The notes beneath the pieces were generated by a model that did not search any database, was not told the DNA's origin, and worked only from the letters and a program-made list of their open reading frames with translations. Position numbers and translations under genes: made by a program. Positions 33,479-47,744 of a stretch of DNA of 62,236 nucleotides are shown one piece after another (within the stretch, counting starts at the first letter, position 1; each line of letters begins with the position of its first letter). Origin of the DNA: Paludibacteraceae bacterium (lineage in GTDB: Bacteria; Bacteroidota; Bacteroidia; Bacteroidales; Paludibacteraceae); the NCBI GenBank assembly GCA_024399545.1, contig JAKSNS010000011.1, forward strand, positions 1-62,236, written 5' to 3'.

Positions 33479-33511
33479 ATTTTAGACTGGTATCAGGTGT
33501 ATAAGGTTTAG

Positions 33512-33943
33512 TCATTTGCCAGTGTGTCCAAAACCGCCGGCACCTCGCTCGGTTGTGTCAAGTTCCTCGACGAGTCGCCATTCGGCTTGCTCATGACGTG
33601 CAATGACCATTTGGCATATACGCTCGCCGTGGTTGATGATGAATGGCTCGTTGCTGAGGTTCACCAGGATTATCCCAATCTCGCCACGATAGTCTGCGTC
33701 AATTGTGCCAGGAGTATTGAGGACTGTTATGCCGTGTTTCAACGCAAGCCCTGAGCGTGGGCGAATCTGAGCCTCGTAACCTACGGGAAGTTGTATGAAA
33801 AGCCCTGTAGGTACCAGACGGCGTTCCAAAGGGTTGAGGGTTACTGGTGATTTGAGGTTTGCGCGGAGGTCAACACCTGCGGAAGCAGAGGTGGCATACT
33901 CGGGAAGAGGATTGGTTGAACGGTTTATTATTTTGATTTCCAT
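33512..33943 (-). CDS. dut: dUTP diphosphatase
   Basis: 143-aa trimeric dUTPase that hydrolyses dUTP to dUMP, keeping uracil out of DNA. All five motifs are seen: [40 protein letters not shown] and the C-terminal [11 protein letters not shown]. The ATG at 33943 is used; the longer frame (to 34051) covers the promoter. First gene of the operon with TPR, DUF4292, envC-like and trxB. Confidence 0.95.
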   Translation of the reverse strand: MEIKIINRSTNPLPEYATSASAGVDLRANLKSPVTLNPLERRLVPTGLFIQLPVGYEAQIRPRSGLALKHGITVLNTPGTIDADYRGEIGIILVNLSNEPFIINHGERICQMVIARHEQAEWRLVEELDTTERGAGGFGHTGK

Positions 33944-33981
33944 AGTTTTGAGCCTAATACGGTATTTTATAATAAGCAGTG

Positions 33982-34012
33982 CAAAGTTACTGATTTTTTT
34001 TGAAATGACAAA
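33982..34012 (-). promoter_or_regulatory. Promoter of the dut operon
   Basis: Minus strand TTTG (34012-34009), a 19-nt spacer and TAACTTTG (33989-33982) followed by CAC: a full match to the Bacteroidetes consensus. Confidence 0.85.
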
Positions 34013-34033
34013 AGAATAAACCGTCATTTTTTC

Positions 34034-34070
34034 GACAAAAAAAGACAACACTGTGAAAAGTGTTGTCTTT
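34034..34070 (-). terminator. Rho-independent terminator of the V-ATPase operon
   Basis: AAAGACAACACT (34041-34052), a 6-nt loop and AGTGTTGTCTTT (34059-34070) form a 12-bp stem. On the minus strand it is followed by a run of T residues (TTTTTTTGTCG). Confidence 0.93.
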
Positions 34071-34092
34071 TCTGTAATATACTGAGTATAAA

Positions 34093-36472
<2,380 letters not shown>

Positions 36473-36476
<4 letters not shown>

Positions 36477-37057
36477 ACGCGTTTGGCTTTTACGATTTTC
36501 TGACTGGACTTGGATAGGTTCTCCTCGTCTTCCATAAAGCGTTTAATCTTGCGGATAGCATCCTGATAACCAGGAATCTGTACCTTCTCGAAAAGATTGA
36601 CTTTCTGGGTGGTCTTTTTGCGGGCATATTCCAGCAAGCGGACTTTCTCAGCGCACAACTCGCGCTCAAGACCTATCTCAGCCATCTTCTTGAGAACAGA
36701 GAGACCGTCGGCAAACCACTTGGGGGAGCAGAAGACGGAGAAGGGCTTCGTGATATATTTTATGTTTGTTATCACAGGCACCTTGACACCCGCAACCTTC
36801 TTTGTGCCGAGTTCCACATCCTCAACCGTGAGTAATGTGGCATCGAACTCTGCCCAGAGTGCCAGCATCTTGTCGTATGAGCGGATGGCCTCCTCCAGTT
36901 GGTTTTCGAGGGCAATTATCTCGTCCTTGGCTCGTTTCACCTCAATACGCAGGGCACTCTCCTTGTTTTTGATTGTCGGGAGGGTACGCTCGCGCATTTT
37001 CAGGTTCTTTTCGAGACCTTGGAGCGATGTCTTGTTATATTGAAACTGTATTGCCAT
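36473..37057 (-). CDS. ntpD: V-type ATP synthase subunit D (central stalk)
   Basis: 194 aa. Long N- and C-terminal helices (for example LKMRERTLPTIKNKESALR and the Lys-rich C-terminus) with a short middle domain, the layout of V/A-ATPase subunit D that turns within A3B3. It lies 45 nt after the B gene and overlaps ntpI by 4 nt. The 45-nt gap holds a palindrome (see findings). Confidence 0.93.
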
Positions 37058-37102
37058 ATTTTACTATTGGCTGTTAGCCGTTAGCCATTGGCTAATTGAT
37101 TA
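37058..37102. repeat. Palindromic spacer between ntpB and ntpD
   Basis: The spacer has GGCTGTTAG, CCGTTAGCC and the small palindrome TAGCCATTGGCTA. A related motif (CTAACAGCCAATGGCTAAAA) occurs between DUF2764 and ntpA at about 40198-40217. They may be mRNA processing or stability hairpins. Confidence 0.6.
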
Positions 37103-38416
37103 TTATTTCCAGTACTTTTCTACGAGTTCCTGCTTGATGTTGACCTCCTCTGGCTTGAAGTATGTGTGGAAGAGGTTCCATGTTGTGTCAAGCATCTCCG
37201 TAGTGTTGATGTTTACGTCTATAGCCAGAATCTTGTCTGAGTAGTCGTGTGCGAACTTCAGGCAACGCTCGTCGTAGTTCGTAAGGTCGAAACCGTTCTC
37301 AAGTTTTGTCCTGGCGTTTGACGCATCGGCGAACAGACGTACGGCGGCGTTCATCACCTGTGGGTGGTCTTCGCGTGTCTTCTTGCCTTGTGCCAGCTGT
37401 TTCAGACGTGACAGTGAGCGGAATGGGTCGATGATGACCTTGCCGACATCCGAGTCACGACGGAGGAAGAGCTGACCCTCAGTGATATAACCAGTGTTAT
37501 CAGGGATGGCGTGAGTGATGTCGCCGCCTGAAAGGGTGGTCACTGCTATGATGGTGATTGAACCGCCGGCAGGGAACTGTACAGCCTTCTCGTATATCTT
37601 GGCGAGGTCTGAGTAGAGTGAGCCAGGCATAGAGTCCTTTGATGGAATCTGGTCCATACGGTTTGACACAATGGCCAATGCGTCGGCATATAGCGTCATA
37701 TCTGTCAGCAGGACAAGCACTTTCTCGTTCTTCTGTACAGCGAAATACTCTGCTGCCGTCAATGCCATGTCAGGGATGAGCAGACGCTCCACAGGAGGGT
37801 TCTCTGTCGTGTTCACGAAGGAGACGATACGGTCAAGCACGCCTGCGTTTGAGAACACATTCTTGAAATACAGGTAGTCGTCGTTTGTCAGACCCATACC
37901 GCCGAGGATAATCTTGTCAGCCTGTGCGCGGAGTGCCACGTTGGCCATTACCTGGTTGTAAGGCTGGTCAGGGTCGGCGAAGAATGGAATCTTCTGACCT
38001 GACACGAGTGTGTTGTTGAGGTCTATGCCTGCGATACCTGTTGCGATAAGCTCGGATGGCTGTTTGCGGCGGACAGGGTTTACCGATGGACCGCCAATCT
38101 CAATCTCCTCTCCCTCAATCTCGGGACCACCGTCGATAGGGAATCCGAGGGCGTTGAAGAAACGTCCCGCCAGTTGGTCTGAGACTTTGAGCGAAGGGGC
38201 TTTGCCGAGAAACACTACTTCCGCGTTTGTGGGAATGCCTTCTGTACCCTCGAACACTTGTAGGGTCACCTCGTCGCCGATGATGCGGACAACCTGTGCA
38301 AGCTTGCCGTCAACTGTTGCCAGTTCTTCGTTACCGATACCTGACGCATGAAGCGAACAGGTGGCCTTGGTGATGGCCGTTATTTCGGTGTATATTTTCT
38401 GGAATGCTTTTGTCAT
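37103..38416 (-). CDS. ntpB: V-type ATP synthase subunit B (non-catalytic nucleotide-binding)
   Basis: 437 aa. The subunit pairs with A in the A3B3 hexamer. The Walker A is degenerate, as normal for B: SGQKIPFFAD in place of GxxxxGKT. Other B landmarks are VFLGKAPSLKVSDQLAGRFFN near 70-95 and PAGGSITIIAVTTLSGGDITHPxP-like sequence near 280-300 (here ITHAIPDNTGYITEGQL). It lies 8 nt after ntpA. Confidence 0.95.
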   Translation of the reverse strand: MTKAFQKIYTEITAITKATCSLHASGIGNEELATVDGKLAQVVRIIGDEVTLQVFEGTEGIPTNAEVVFLGKAPSLKVSDQLAGRFFNALGFPIDGGPEIEGEEIEIGGPSVNPVRRKQPSELIATGIAGIDLNNTLVSGQKIPFFADPDQPYNQVMANVALRAQADKIILGGMGLTNDDYLYFKNVFSNAGVLDRIVSFVNTTENPPVERLLIPDMALTAAEYFAVQKNEKVLVLLTDMTLYADALAIVSNRMDQIPSKDSMPGSLYSDLAKIYEKAVQFPAGGSITIIAVTTLSGGDITHAIPDNTGYITEGQLFLRRDSDVGKVIIDPFRSLSRLKQLAQGKKTREDHPQVMNAAVRLFADASNARTKLENGFDLTNYDERCLKFAHDYSDKILAIDVNINTTEMLDTTWNLFHTYFKPEEVNIKQELVEKYWK

Positions 38417-38424
38417 AGTGGTAA

Positions 38425-40173
38425 TTATTTAGTTTCAGCAAGCATGTCGTCAATTTGTTTGCGGTATGTCTCGAATTTCTCGCTCTTGAACTCGGAGTAA
38501 TTCATCTGCCGGCAAACGTTGATGAGTCGTTTGAAATATTCCATCACATCGTTGAAATTATCGAAGTGGTATTGTCTCTCGCAGATGTCCATCACGAGGT
38601 TGAGCATATACTCCTGACGTTCAAGAGGGCAGACGGCGTCAATCTTGTCGAATGCGTCCTGTTGTAGTATAACGAAGTCGATGACCTCTGACTTCCAGAA
38701 TGTAACGTGGTAATCTACAGGCACACCGTCATCGCCGAGGATGTTGATTTGCTCCTGCACCTCCTTGCCACGTTGCAGTATGGTTTTCATGCGTGTCACC
38801 TTGCCGATCCAGTCACCCTCAATCTTGGTGCGGATATATTCCTCGAACTCAGGGTATTCAATGTATTTTGAGTATGAGTCTATAGGGTTGACGGCAGGGT
38901 AGCGTTTGCGGTCGGCGCGGCTCTGCTCAAGGGCGTAGAAACAGCGTGCTGCCTTCTTTGTGCCCTCTGTCACAGGCTCCTTCAGGTTACCACCGGCAGG
39001 CGATACCGTACCTATGAATGTGATTGAACCTGTCTGTCCGTTCTTCAAATATACGAAACCCGCACGGCTGTAGAACGCTCCGATGATTGCCGAAAGGTCC
39101 ATAGGGAAAGCGTCCTGACCTGGAAGCTCCTCCATACGGTTTGACATCTCACGGAGAGCCTGTGCCCAACGTGATGTCGAGTCAGCCATCAGCAGAACCT
39201 TCAGACCCATAGCACGGTAATACTCGGCTATTGTCATTGCCGTATATACTGAAGCTTCGCGGGCAGCCACAGGCATGTTGGATGTGTTGGCGATGATGAT
39301 GGTACGCTCCATTAGTTTGCGGCCCGTGTGAGGGTCAACCAGTTCAGGGAACTCCACGAATATCTCTACAACCTCGTTGGCACGCTCGCCGCAGGCTGCC
39401 ATGATGACGATGTCCGCGTCAGCCTGTTTCGATATTGCGTGCTGCAACACTGTCTTGCCTGTGCCGAAAGGACCGGGGATAAAGCCCGTACCTCCCTCGA
39501 CTATTGGGTTTGCCGTGTCAATGATACGCACGCCTGTCTCTAAAAGACGGAAAGGACGTGGCTTTTCCACATGCACGTTGATGGCTTTCTTGACTGGCCA
39601 TTTCTGTATCATGTTGATTTCGTGGTCAATGCCCTCTGCGTCGGTTATTACGGCGATAGTGTCCTTGATTTTGTACTTACCTGCCGCAACTACCGATTTC
39701 ACGGTGTAAGTGCCTTCCATCACGAAAGGTACCATTATGCGGTGTGGCTGGAAGTTCTCTTCCACCTCGCCGAGCCATGATGCCGCCTCAACCTTGTCGC
39801 CGGCTTTTGCTAATGGCTTGAAATCCCAAAGACGCTCCTCGTCAAGTGGGAAATTTGACTCTCCGCGGCGGAGGAACACGCCCTCCATCTTGTCAAGGTC
39901 GTTCTGCAGGCCGTCGTAGTTGCGGCTCAGCATACCTGGACCCAGGGTCACCTCAAGCATGTGCCCGGTAAACTCGACGGTGTCGCCAACCCTCAGTCCA
40001 CGGGTTGACTCGAACACCTGAACGAACACGTTGTCACGGTTCACTTTCAGCACCTCAGCCATGAGGCGGACTTTGCCGATAGTGATGTAACAGATTTCGT
40101 TCTGTGATACAGGACCATCAACACCAACGGTCACAAGGTTGGAGATGATGCCTTTAACTTTACCTGTTGTCAT
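38425..40173 (-). CDS. ntpA: V-type ATP synthase subunit A (catalytic)
   Basis: 582 aa. Walker A GPFGTGKT (234-241), the V/A-type non-homologous insert before it, and the Walker B region KVLLMADSTSRWAQALRE are clear, as is PGQDAFPMDLSA. This is the ATP-hydrolysing subunit of the V/A-type complex. Length and domain order are normal. Confidence 0.96.
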   Translation of the reverse strand: MTTGKVKGIISNLVTVGVDGPVSQNEICYITIGKVRLMAEVLKVNRDNVFVQVFESTRGLRVGDTVEFTGHMLEVTLGPGMLSRNYDGLQNDLDKMEGVFLRRGESNFPLDEERLWDFKPLAKAGDKVEAASWLGEVEENFQPHRIMVPFVMEGTYTVKSVVAAGKYKIKDTIAVITDAEGIDHEINMIQKWPVKKAINVHVEKPRPFRLLETGVRIIDTANPIVEGGTGFIPGPFGTGKTVLQHAISKQADADIVIMAACGERANEVVEIFVEFPELVDPHTGRKLMERTIIIANTSNMPVAAREASVYTAMTIAEYYRAMGLKVLLMADSTSRWAQALREMSNRMEELPGQDAFPMDLSAIIGAFYSRAGFVYLKNGQTGSITFIGTVSPAGGNLKEPVTEGTKKAARCFYALEQSRADRKRYPAVNPIDSYSKYIEYPEFEEYIRTKIEGDWIGKVTRMKTILQRGKEVQEQINILGDDGVPVDYHVTFWKSEVIDFVILQQDAFDKIDAVCPLERQEYMLNLVMDICERQYHFDNFNDVMEYFKRLINVCRQMNYSEFKSEKFETYRKQIDDMLAETK

Positions 40174-40212
40174 ATATAATTATGTGTTTTTTTATTAACT
40201 AACAGCCAATGG
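40174..40212. other. Spacer between DUF2764 and ntpA with palindrome
   Basis: It holds AGCCAATGGCT, a palindrome like that in the ntpB-ntpD spacer. No promoter was found. Confidence 0.5.
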
Positions 40213-40911
40213 CTAAAATTTGACATCCTTCTTCAGGTTGTCTATGATTTCGCGGAAGACACGCTCGCCCTCCTCGACTGTGAGGATGTTCCAGCGGTTC
40301 AGCAGCGTGCAGCGGATGTAGAACGCAATGATTTTCTCGACACCGAAAAACTCGAAGAACGTGTTGTCCTCAAGCCATTGCCATTTCAGTGCGTCGATTT
40401 TCTGTTCACGTTCCATCAGGTTGTCTGTCTCTACAATCTGCTGAAGTGCTGGGAAATAGTCCAGTTCCGCCTTCAGGTTGAAATCGCGGGCGGTCAGGTT
40501 TTCGCGGATGGTGTTGACGACGGTGTTGTCGCCCACGACGGCCTTGCGGATGTCCCAGCCATTGTCACGGCAGATTATTGCCGTCAGGATATTGTTGATG
40601 TTCAGGTTGAACTCAAACCACTGGCGGACGAATTTGTTCCGTGACTTCATGCCTAACTCGTAGTAGAGTGCGGCACGCTGTTCGTCGGAAAGTTCGATAG
40701 GCTCGCCAGACTCTGGATCCTTGTCGAAACGGCTGACATACTGCTTGACATCTGCGTTATCCATACCTTCGGCAATCAGGGAGAACAGTTTGAAGTCTGC
40801 CGCTGTCAGTTCCTCCCGCAGTTCCTCGCGGAGAGTCTCAAGGTCAGGGATCGACTTCGGGTTGTTCTGGCTGATGTCGGGCATACCCGCTATGTAATAG
40901 TAGTAGTTCAT
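40213..40911 (-). CDS. DUF2764 protein of the V-ATPase operon (subunit C-like)
   Basis: 232 aa, mostly helical, soluble. It starts MNYYYYIAGMPDIS, as typical for DUF2764, a family found in V-ATPase operons of Bacteroidota in the place where other bacteria have subunit C. It probably links the K ring to the central stalk. It lies 2 nt after the E gene and 39 nt before ntpA. That it replaces subunit C is inferred from gene order. Confidence 0.88.
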   Translation of the reverse strand: MNYYYYIAGMPDISQNNPKSIPDLETLREELREELTAADFKLFSLIAEGMDNADVKQYVSRFDKDPESGEPIELSDEQRAALYYELGMKSRNKFVRQWFEFNLNINNILTAIICRDNGWDIRKAVVGDNTVVNTIRENLTARDFNLKAELDYFPALQQIVETDNLMEREQKIDALKWQWLEDNTFFEFFGVEKIIAFYIRCTLLNRWNILTVEEGERVFREIIDNLKKDVKF

Positions 40912-40913
40912 TG

Positions 40914-41504
40914 TCAGAAGAGCATTTCGACCAGTTTAGGACGCATGAATTCCTTGAAGTATGCTATGAGTTCGTCATCGCCGAGAGTGACTTTGAAGCC
41001 GCCTTTCTCAGGGGCTATTGTGAACGATGTCTGACCGTCTTTCGAGCTTTTCACCTGCACGCCTTTGTTCAGCAGTTCGGCGGCGTTGGCCTTGAAGAAA
41101 GCGGTGAGTTCGTCAGCCTTGGCTGTCTCGATAGTCACGTTGCCGTCCTTGACCCATGCCTCGGCAATTGAGCGGATGATGCCCTGCATGAAAGCAGCGT
41201 CAGAGGTTGCGGCCTTGACAGCGTCGGTGGTGATGCGGTTGGTGACAAGGTTGGCAATGTCGGTTTTCAGCGAATTGACAGCCTGCTGGGTGAAGAGTTT
41301 CAGCTCGGAGCGTGTGTTACTGTCAAGTTCGGCGGCACGGCGTTTCGCGTCTGCCATCACCTGGGCTGCGTCAGCGTTAGCCTTGGCGAGGATTGCCTCT
41401 GCCTCAGTATTGGCTTTGCGGACTATCTCGTCCGCCTGTGCTTTGCCGCGCTCAACGCCTTCCGAGTAAATTTTCTCAGTGAGTTCTTGGAGTTTAGTGT
41501 CCAT
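40914..41504 (-). CDS. ntpE: V-type ATP synthase subunit E (peripheral stalk)
   Basis: 196 aa from the ATG at 41504 (the longer frame to 41606 covers the promoter). The long N-terminal helix is rich in Ala, Glu, Lys and Gln (KANTEAEAILAKANADAA), typical for the E stalk, followed by a globular C-terminal domain. It is the first gene of the operon. Confidence 0.9.
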   Translation of the reverse strand: MDTKLQELTEKIYSEGVERGKAQADEIVRKANTEAEAILAKANADAAQVMADAKRRAAELDSNTRSELKLFTQQAVNSLKTDIANLVTNRITTDAVKAATSDAAFMQGIIRSIAEAWVKDGNVTIETAKADELTAFFKANAAELLNKGVQVKSSKDGQTSFTIAPEKGGFKVTLGDDELIAYFKEFMRPKLVEMLF

Positions 41505-41560
41505 AATATGTTGATTTTTATTATTTTGTCCTTTCAGTGTGCTTTTGACGTATTTGGGCG

Positions 41561-41591
41561 CAAAGATACGGATAAAAATCGACATTTCCAA
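41561..41591 (-). promoter_or_regulatory. Promoter of the V-ATPase operon
   Basis: Minus strand TTG (41591-41589), a 20-nt spacer and TATCTTTG (41568-41561), followed by CGCC. About 57 nt upstream of the ntpE ATG. Confidence 0.75.
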
Positions 41592-41889
41592 GGATATTTG
41601 TGACATTTTTTCTACAATGTATTTTGACTAAAAAAATGACCTATGCACTGAAAAATTTATTCAAAAACCCATGCCTATATCAAAAAAACTCCATACCATT
41701 GCACTACCAAGCCCATACGGACAGTGAATATGATTATCAATACTTTACAGCTGAAACAACAACGGTATGCAAATCTCGTAAATCTCTGGTAAATTAAGCC
41801 GCCATTTGTTTTGACAATTATTCGGGAAAGTTGGGGAAGGGTGTCCTTTCGCTTTTTTTGTGGGTTGTGGAAAAATAATGGGGGAAACG
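41592..41889. other. Divergent intergenic region with a dispersed repeat
   Basis: No gene is supported. It holds the repeat copy at 41682-41739 (listed separately). The rest is AT-rich spacer. Confidence 0.6.
41682..41739 (+). repeat. Dispersed repeat with identical 27-nt core, copy 1
   Basis: The 27 nt at 41713-41739 (beginning CCATACGGACAGTG) are identical to 60067-60093. The preceding 30 nt (ATCAAAAAAACTCC, ACCATTGCAC) also align with 60038-60066 with small changes. Both copies are in intergenic regions on the same strand. Confidence 0.85.
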
Positions 41890-41921
41890 TTTGTTTGTTA
41901 TGGATTTTTTCCGTAACTTTG
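41890..41921 (+). promoter_or_regulatory. Promoter of the SRPBCC-tadA gene group
   Basis: TTTG at 41890-41893, a 20-nt spacer and TAACTTTG at 41914-41921. It lies 27 nt upstream of the ATG at 41948. Confidence 0.75.
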
Positions 41922-41947
41922 TATCGGAAAAATATCGACTATCCATT

Positions 41948-42376
41948 ATGACAACTTACGAGAGCAAACAGAAACAAATCAGAAGGGAGCAGGGGGTGGT
42001 TTATGACCGCATCTCTGACCTGAGAAACGCGAAACCTTACGTTGACGCCATCTCTGCGGAAATGAGGCAGGGAATGGAGGATGTTGAGTTTACGGAAGAC
42101 TCGGTATCATTCAAGGCCAACATGGTTGGGCGCGTGACGCTTAAGATAATAGACAGGGAGTCGCCTAAGATGCTGAAATTCCAGGCGGAAGGTATTCCGT
42201 TGGCAGCAAACCTGTGGATACAACTTGTCGGGGTGTCGGAAAACGACACGCGAATGAAAGTCACGGTGAAGGCTGACGTGCCGTTGATGCTGCGGCCTAT
42301 GATCGGGAACAGGATAGGAGAGGGGGTTGAGAGGTTCGCTGACATGTTGGCATATACGCTGAATGAGGAGAGGTGA
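41948..42376 (+). CDS. SRPBCC-fold protein of unknown function
   Basis: 142 aa from the ATG at 41948. It has an alternating beta/helix pattern with a long C-terminal amphipathic helix (GEGVERFADMLAYTL), as in SRPBCC/START-like ligand-binding proteins. No catalytic motif is seen. It leads the tightly packed group with tadA, trmN6 and ligA and overlaps tadA by 14 nt if tadA starts at 42363. Confidence 0.75.
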   Translation: MTTYESKQKQIRREQGVVYDRISDLRNAKPYVDAISAEMRQGMEDVEFTEDSVSFKANMVGRVTLKIIDRESPKMLKFQAEGIPLAANLWIQLVGVSENDTRMKVTVKADVPLMLRPMIGNRIGEGVERFADMLAYTLNEER

Positions 42377-42811
42377 CGCCGTGGATGACGGTTTTTATAT
42401 GAAACAGGCACTCGCCGAGGCAAAGAGGGCAGAGGCGGAGGATGAGATACCTGTCGGGGCGATAGTCGTGGCAGGGGACAAAATCATCGCGAGAGCCCAT
42501 AACCAAACGGAGAGGCTGAAAGACGTGACGGCACATGCGGAGATGCTTGCCATAACGGCGGCGGCGAATACGCTTGGGGCGAAATATCTGACGGAATGCA
42601 CGTTATATGTGACATTAGAGCCTTGCACGATGTGTGCGGCGGCTTTGAGGTGGTGCCAGATGGGAAGGGTGGTGTTTGGTGCGGAAGACGTGAAAAACGG
42701 TTACAGGAGGTTTGCGCCTGAGATAATGCACCCGAAAACGAAAGTGGGGGTTGGTTTGATGGCGGACGAATGCTCGACGCTCGTGACCTCGTTCTTTGAA
42801 AAGAAAAGGAG

Positions 42812-42815
<4 letters not shown>
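42363..42815 (+). CDS. tadA: tRNA-specific adenosine deaminase
   Basis: 150 aa. Zinc-dependent deaminase that makes inosine at position 34 of tRNA-Arg(ACG). The HAE motif (58-60) and PCTMC (C88/C91) form the zinc site; GRVVFGAEDVKNG follows. The start may be the overlapping ATG at 42363 or codon GTG 42381/ATG 42399. It overlaps trmN6 (GTGA). Confidence 0.92.
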
Positions 42816-46039
<3,224 letters not shown>

Positions 46040-46044
46040 ACTCA

Positions 46045-46857
46045 TTGATAAGGAAATGTTTGATATTTACGATGTTGATTGCGACTGTGGGGAGTGCCTG
46101 TGGTCAGATACTTTATAGCGTGAAAGGAAGAGGACTGAAAGGGGAGTCGTATATACTATTCGTCGATAACATGCTGCCAAGCAGTTCGTTGATAGGCGTG
46201 AAAAACGTATTCAAATGCTACAACCGCACGAAAACGGTGGTCTGTGAATACAACGAAGAGGCATCGTGGGACAAAATAAAACAAATGCTAAACAACTCAT
46301 CGACAACGCTTTCTGCAAACATTACGAAACGAGAGGCGGCTATGGTAGATTCGATACTGAGAGTGGATGGTAAAATAACGCTGGGCAAAGTGGAGATGCT
46401 AAAACCAGCGGCGGTGAAAATGATTTGGGAAAATGAGATTTGCAGGAGCATGTACGAGAGGGGGGAGGAAGATGCGGCAATGGACTCATATTTCCAGCAA
46501 GTGGCTCTGATAGAGGGGAAAAACGTCATGGCACTTGACAGCAGCGTGGCATACGAAAGCCTGTCGGAAGAGATAGGCGCACAGACAAGGAAGATGGTCG
46601 AGGGATTAAGCCACGGAAGGGATTCGATAGAAAAAAGGTACAAAAAAGCGGAAATGTTGTTCAGATTGGGCGATGTGAAGGGATTGGGGGAGGTGCAGAG
46701 TGAGGGAAATGAGGAAAAACAGGTGGAAAAATGGGTAGATAAACTGGTGAATGCTATGAGAGGGGAGAGGTGTTTCGTGGTGTTGTATGCGAAATACTAC
46801 AACGGTTTGATGGAGAAACTGAAGAAAAAAAGGATAAAAACAAACGAGGTCAAATGA
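46045..46857 (+). CDS. Secreted TraB/GumN-like protein (divergent)
   Basis: 270 aa from the TTG at 46045. A signal peptide (ending near GSACGQ) is followed by sequence that resembles the TraB/GumN family: SYILFVDNMLPSS at the start and ERCFVVLYAKYYNGLMEKL near the end, in place of the usual GT(I/A)H and GAxHLxG(x)nGL motifs. The His residues normally seen are missing, so a protease-like role is doubtful. It overlaps dapA by 4 nt. Confidence 0.65.
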   Translation: MIRKCLIFTMLIATVGSACGQILYSVKGRGLKGESYILFVDNMLPSSSLIGVKNVFKCYNRTKTVVCEYNEEASWDKIKQMLNNSSTTLSANITKREAAMVDSILRVDGKITLGKVEMLKPAAVKMIWENEICRSMYERGEEDAAMDSYFQQVALIEGKNVMALDSSVAYESLSEEIGAQTRKMVEGLSHGRDSIEKRYKKAEMLFRLGDVKGLGEVQSEGNEEKQVEKWVDKLVNAMRGERCFVVLYAKYYNGLMEKLKKKRIKTNEVK

Positions 46858-47741
46858 TATTCAACAACAAACTGATGGGGATGGGGATCGCATTGGTGAC
46901 ACCATTCAAAAAAGACTACACGGTGGATTATGTCGCTCTCAGAAAACTGGTTGAGTACCAGATAGAAGGGGGCGTGGATTACTTCGTCATACTTGGGACG
47001 ACGGGCGAGACACCTACGCTGTCGGACGAAGAGAAACGTATGGTCATAAAAACAGTGCTTGAGGTCAACGCAGGTCGCAAACCAATAGTTTTAGGCATAG
47101 GAGGCAACAACACGATGGGCGTTGTGGAGCAGATAAGCAGACAAGACTTCGAGGGCATTGACGCTATACTCAGCGTGGCACCATTCTACAACAAACCATC
47201 GCAGGCAGGTATCTACCAACACTACAAAGCGATAGCGGAAAGCACGACGATGCCTATCATTTTATATAATGTGCCAGGACGTACAGGGGTGAACATAGCC
47301 GCAGAGACGACAATCAAATTGTCGCACGACTTCGAGAATATAGTGGCAATAAAAGAGGCTTCGGGCAACTTCCGTCAGATAGACGAGATAATAAAAAACA
47401 AACGCACGGACTTTATGGTGATCTCGGGCGACGACGGTATAACATTTCCACTGATAGCACTTGGCGCGGTGGGTGTAATATCTGTTGTAGGCAACGCATT
47501 CCCTAAAGAATTCGGGAGGATGGTAAGACTGGCTCTGCATGGTGACCTGAGCGGTGCGAGAGAGATACACTACCGTTTCGTGGAGATGATAGAGGTGCTG
47601 TTCGCAGACGGAAACCCAGCGGGGGTGAAAAGCGTGTTGTCGTGCATGGGGATGATAGACAACGTATTGAGACTGCCGCTCGTGCCAACGAGAAACAACG
47701 AAGAGTGGGTGTTGAACTTCCTGAGAAAGAGGGGGATGTAA
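46854..47741 (+). CDS. dapA: 4-hydroxy-tetrahydrodipicolinate synthase
   Basis: 295 aa from the ATG at 46854 (ATGA overlap with the previous stop). It condenses pyruvate with aspartate semialdehyde in lysine/diaminopimelate synthesis. LGTTGET (48-53), Tyr138 in ILYNVPGRTG and the Schiff-base Lys167 in AIKEASG are present. Length normal. Confidence 0.96.
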   Translation: MIFNNKLMGMGIALVTPFKKDYTVDYVALRKLVEYQIEGGVDYFVILGTTGETPTLSDEEKRMVIKTVLEVNAGRKPIVLGIGGNNTMGVVEQISRQDFEGIDAILSVAPFYNKPSQAGIYQHYKAIAESTTMPIILYNVPGRTGVNIAAETTIKLSHDFENIVAIKEASGNFRQIDEIIKNKRTDFMVISGDDGITFPLIALGAVGVISVVGNAFPKEFGRMVRLALHGDLSGAREIHYRFVEMIEVLFADGNPAGVKSVLSCMGMIDNVLRLPLVPTRNNEEWVLNFLRKRGM

Positions 47742-47744
47742 CTC

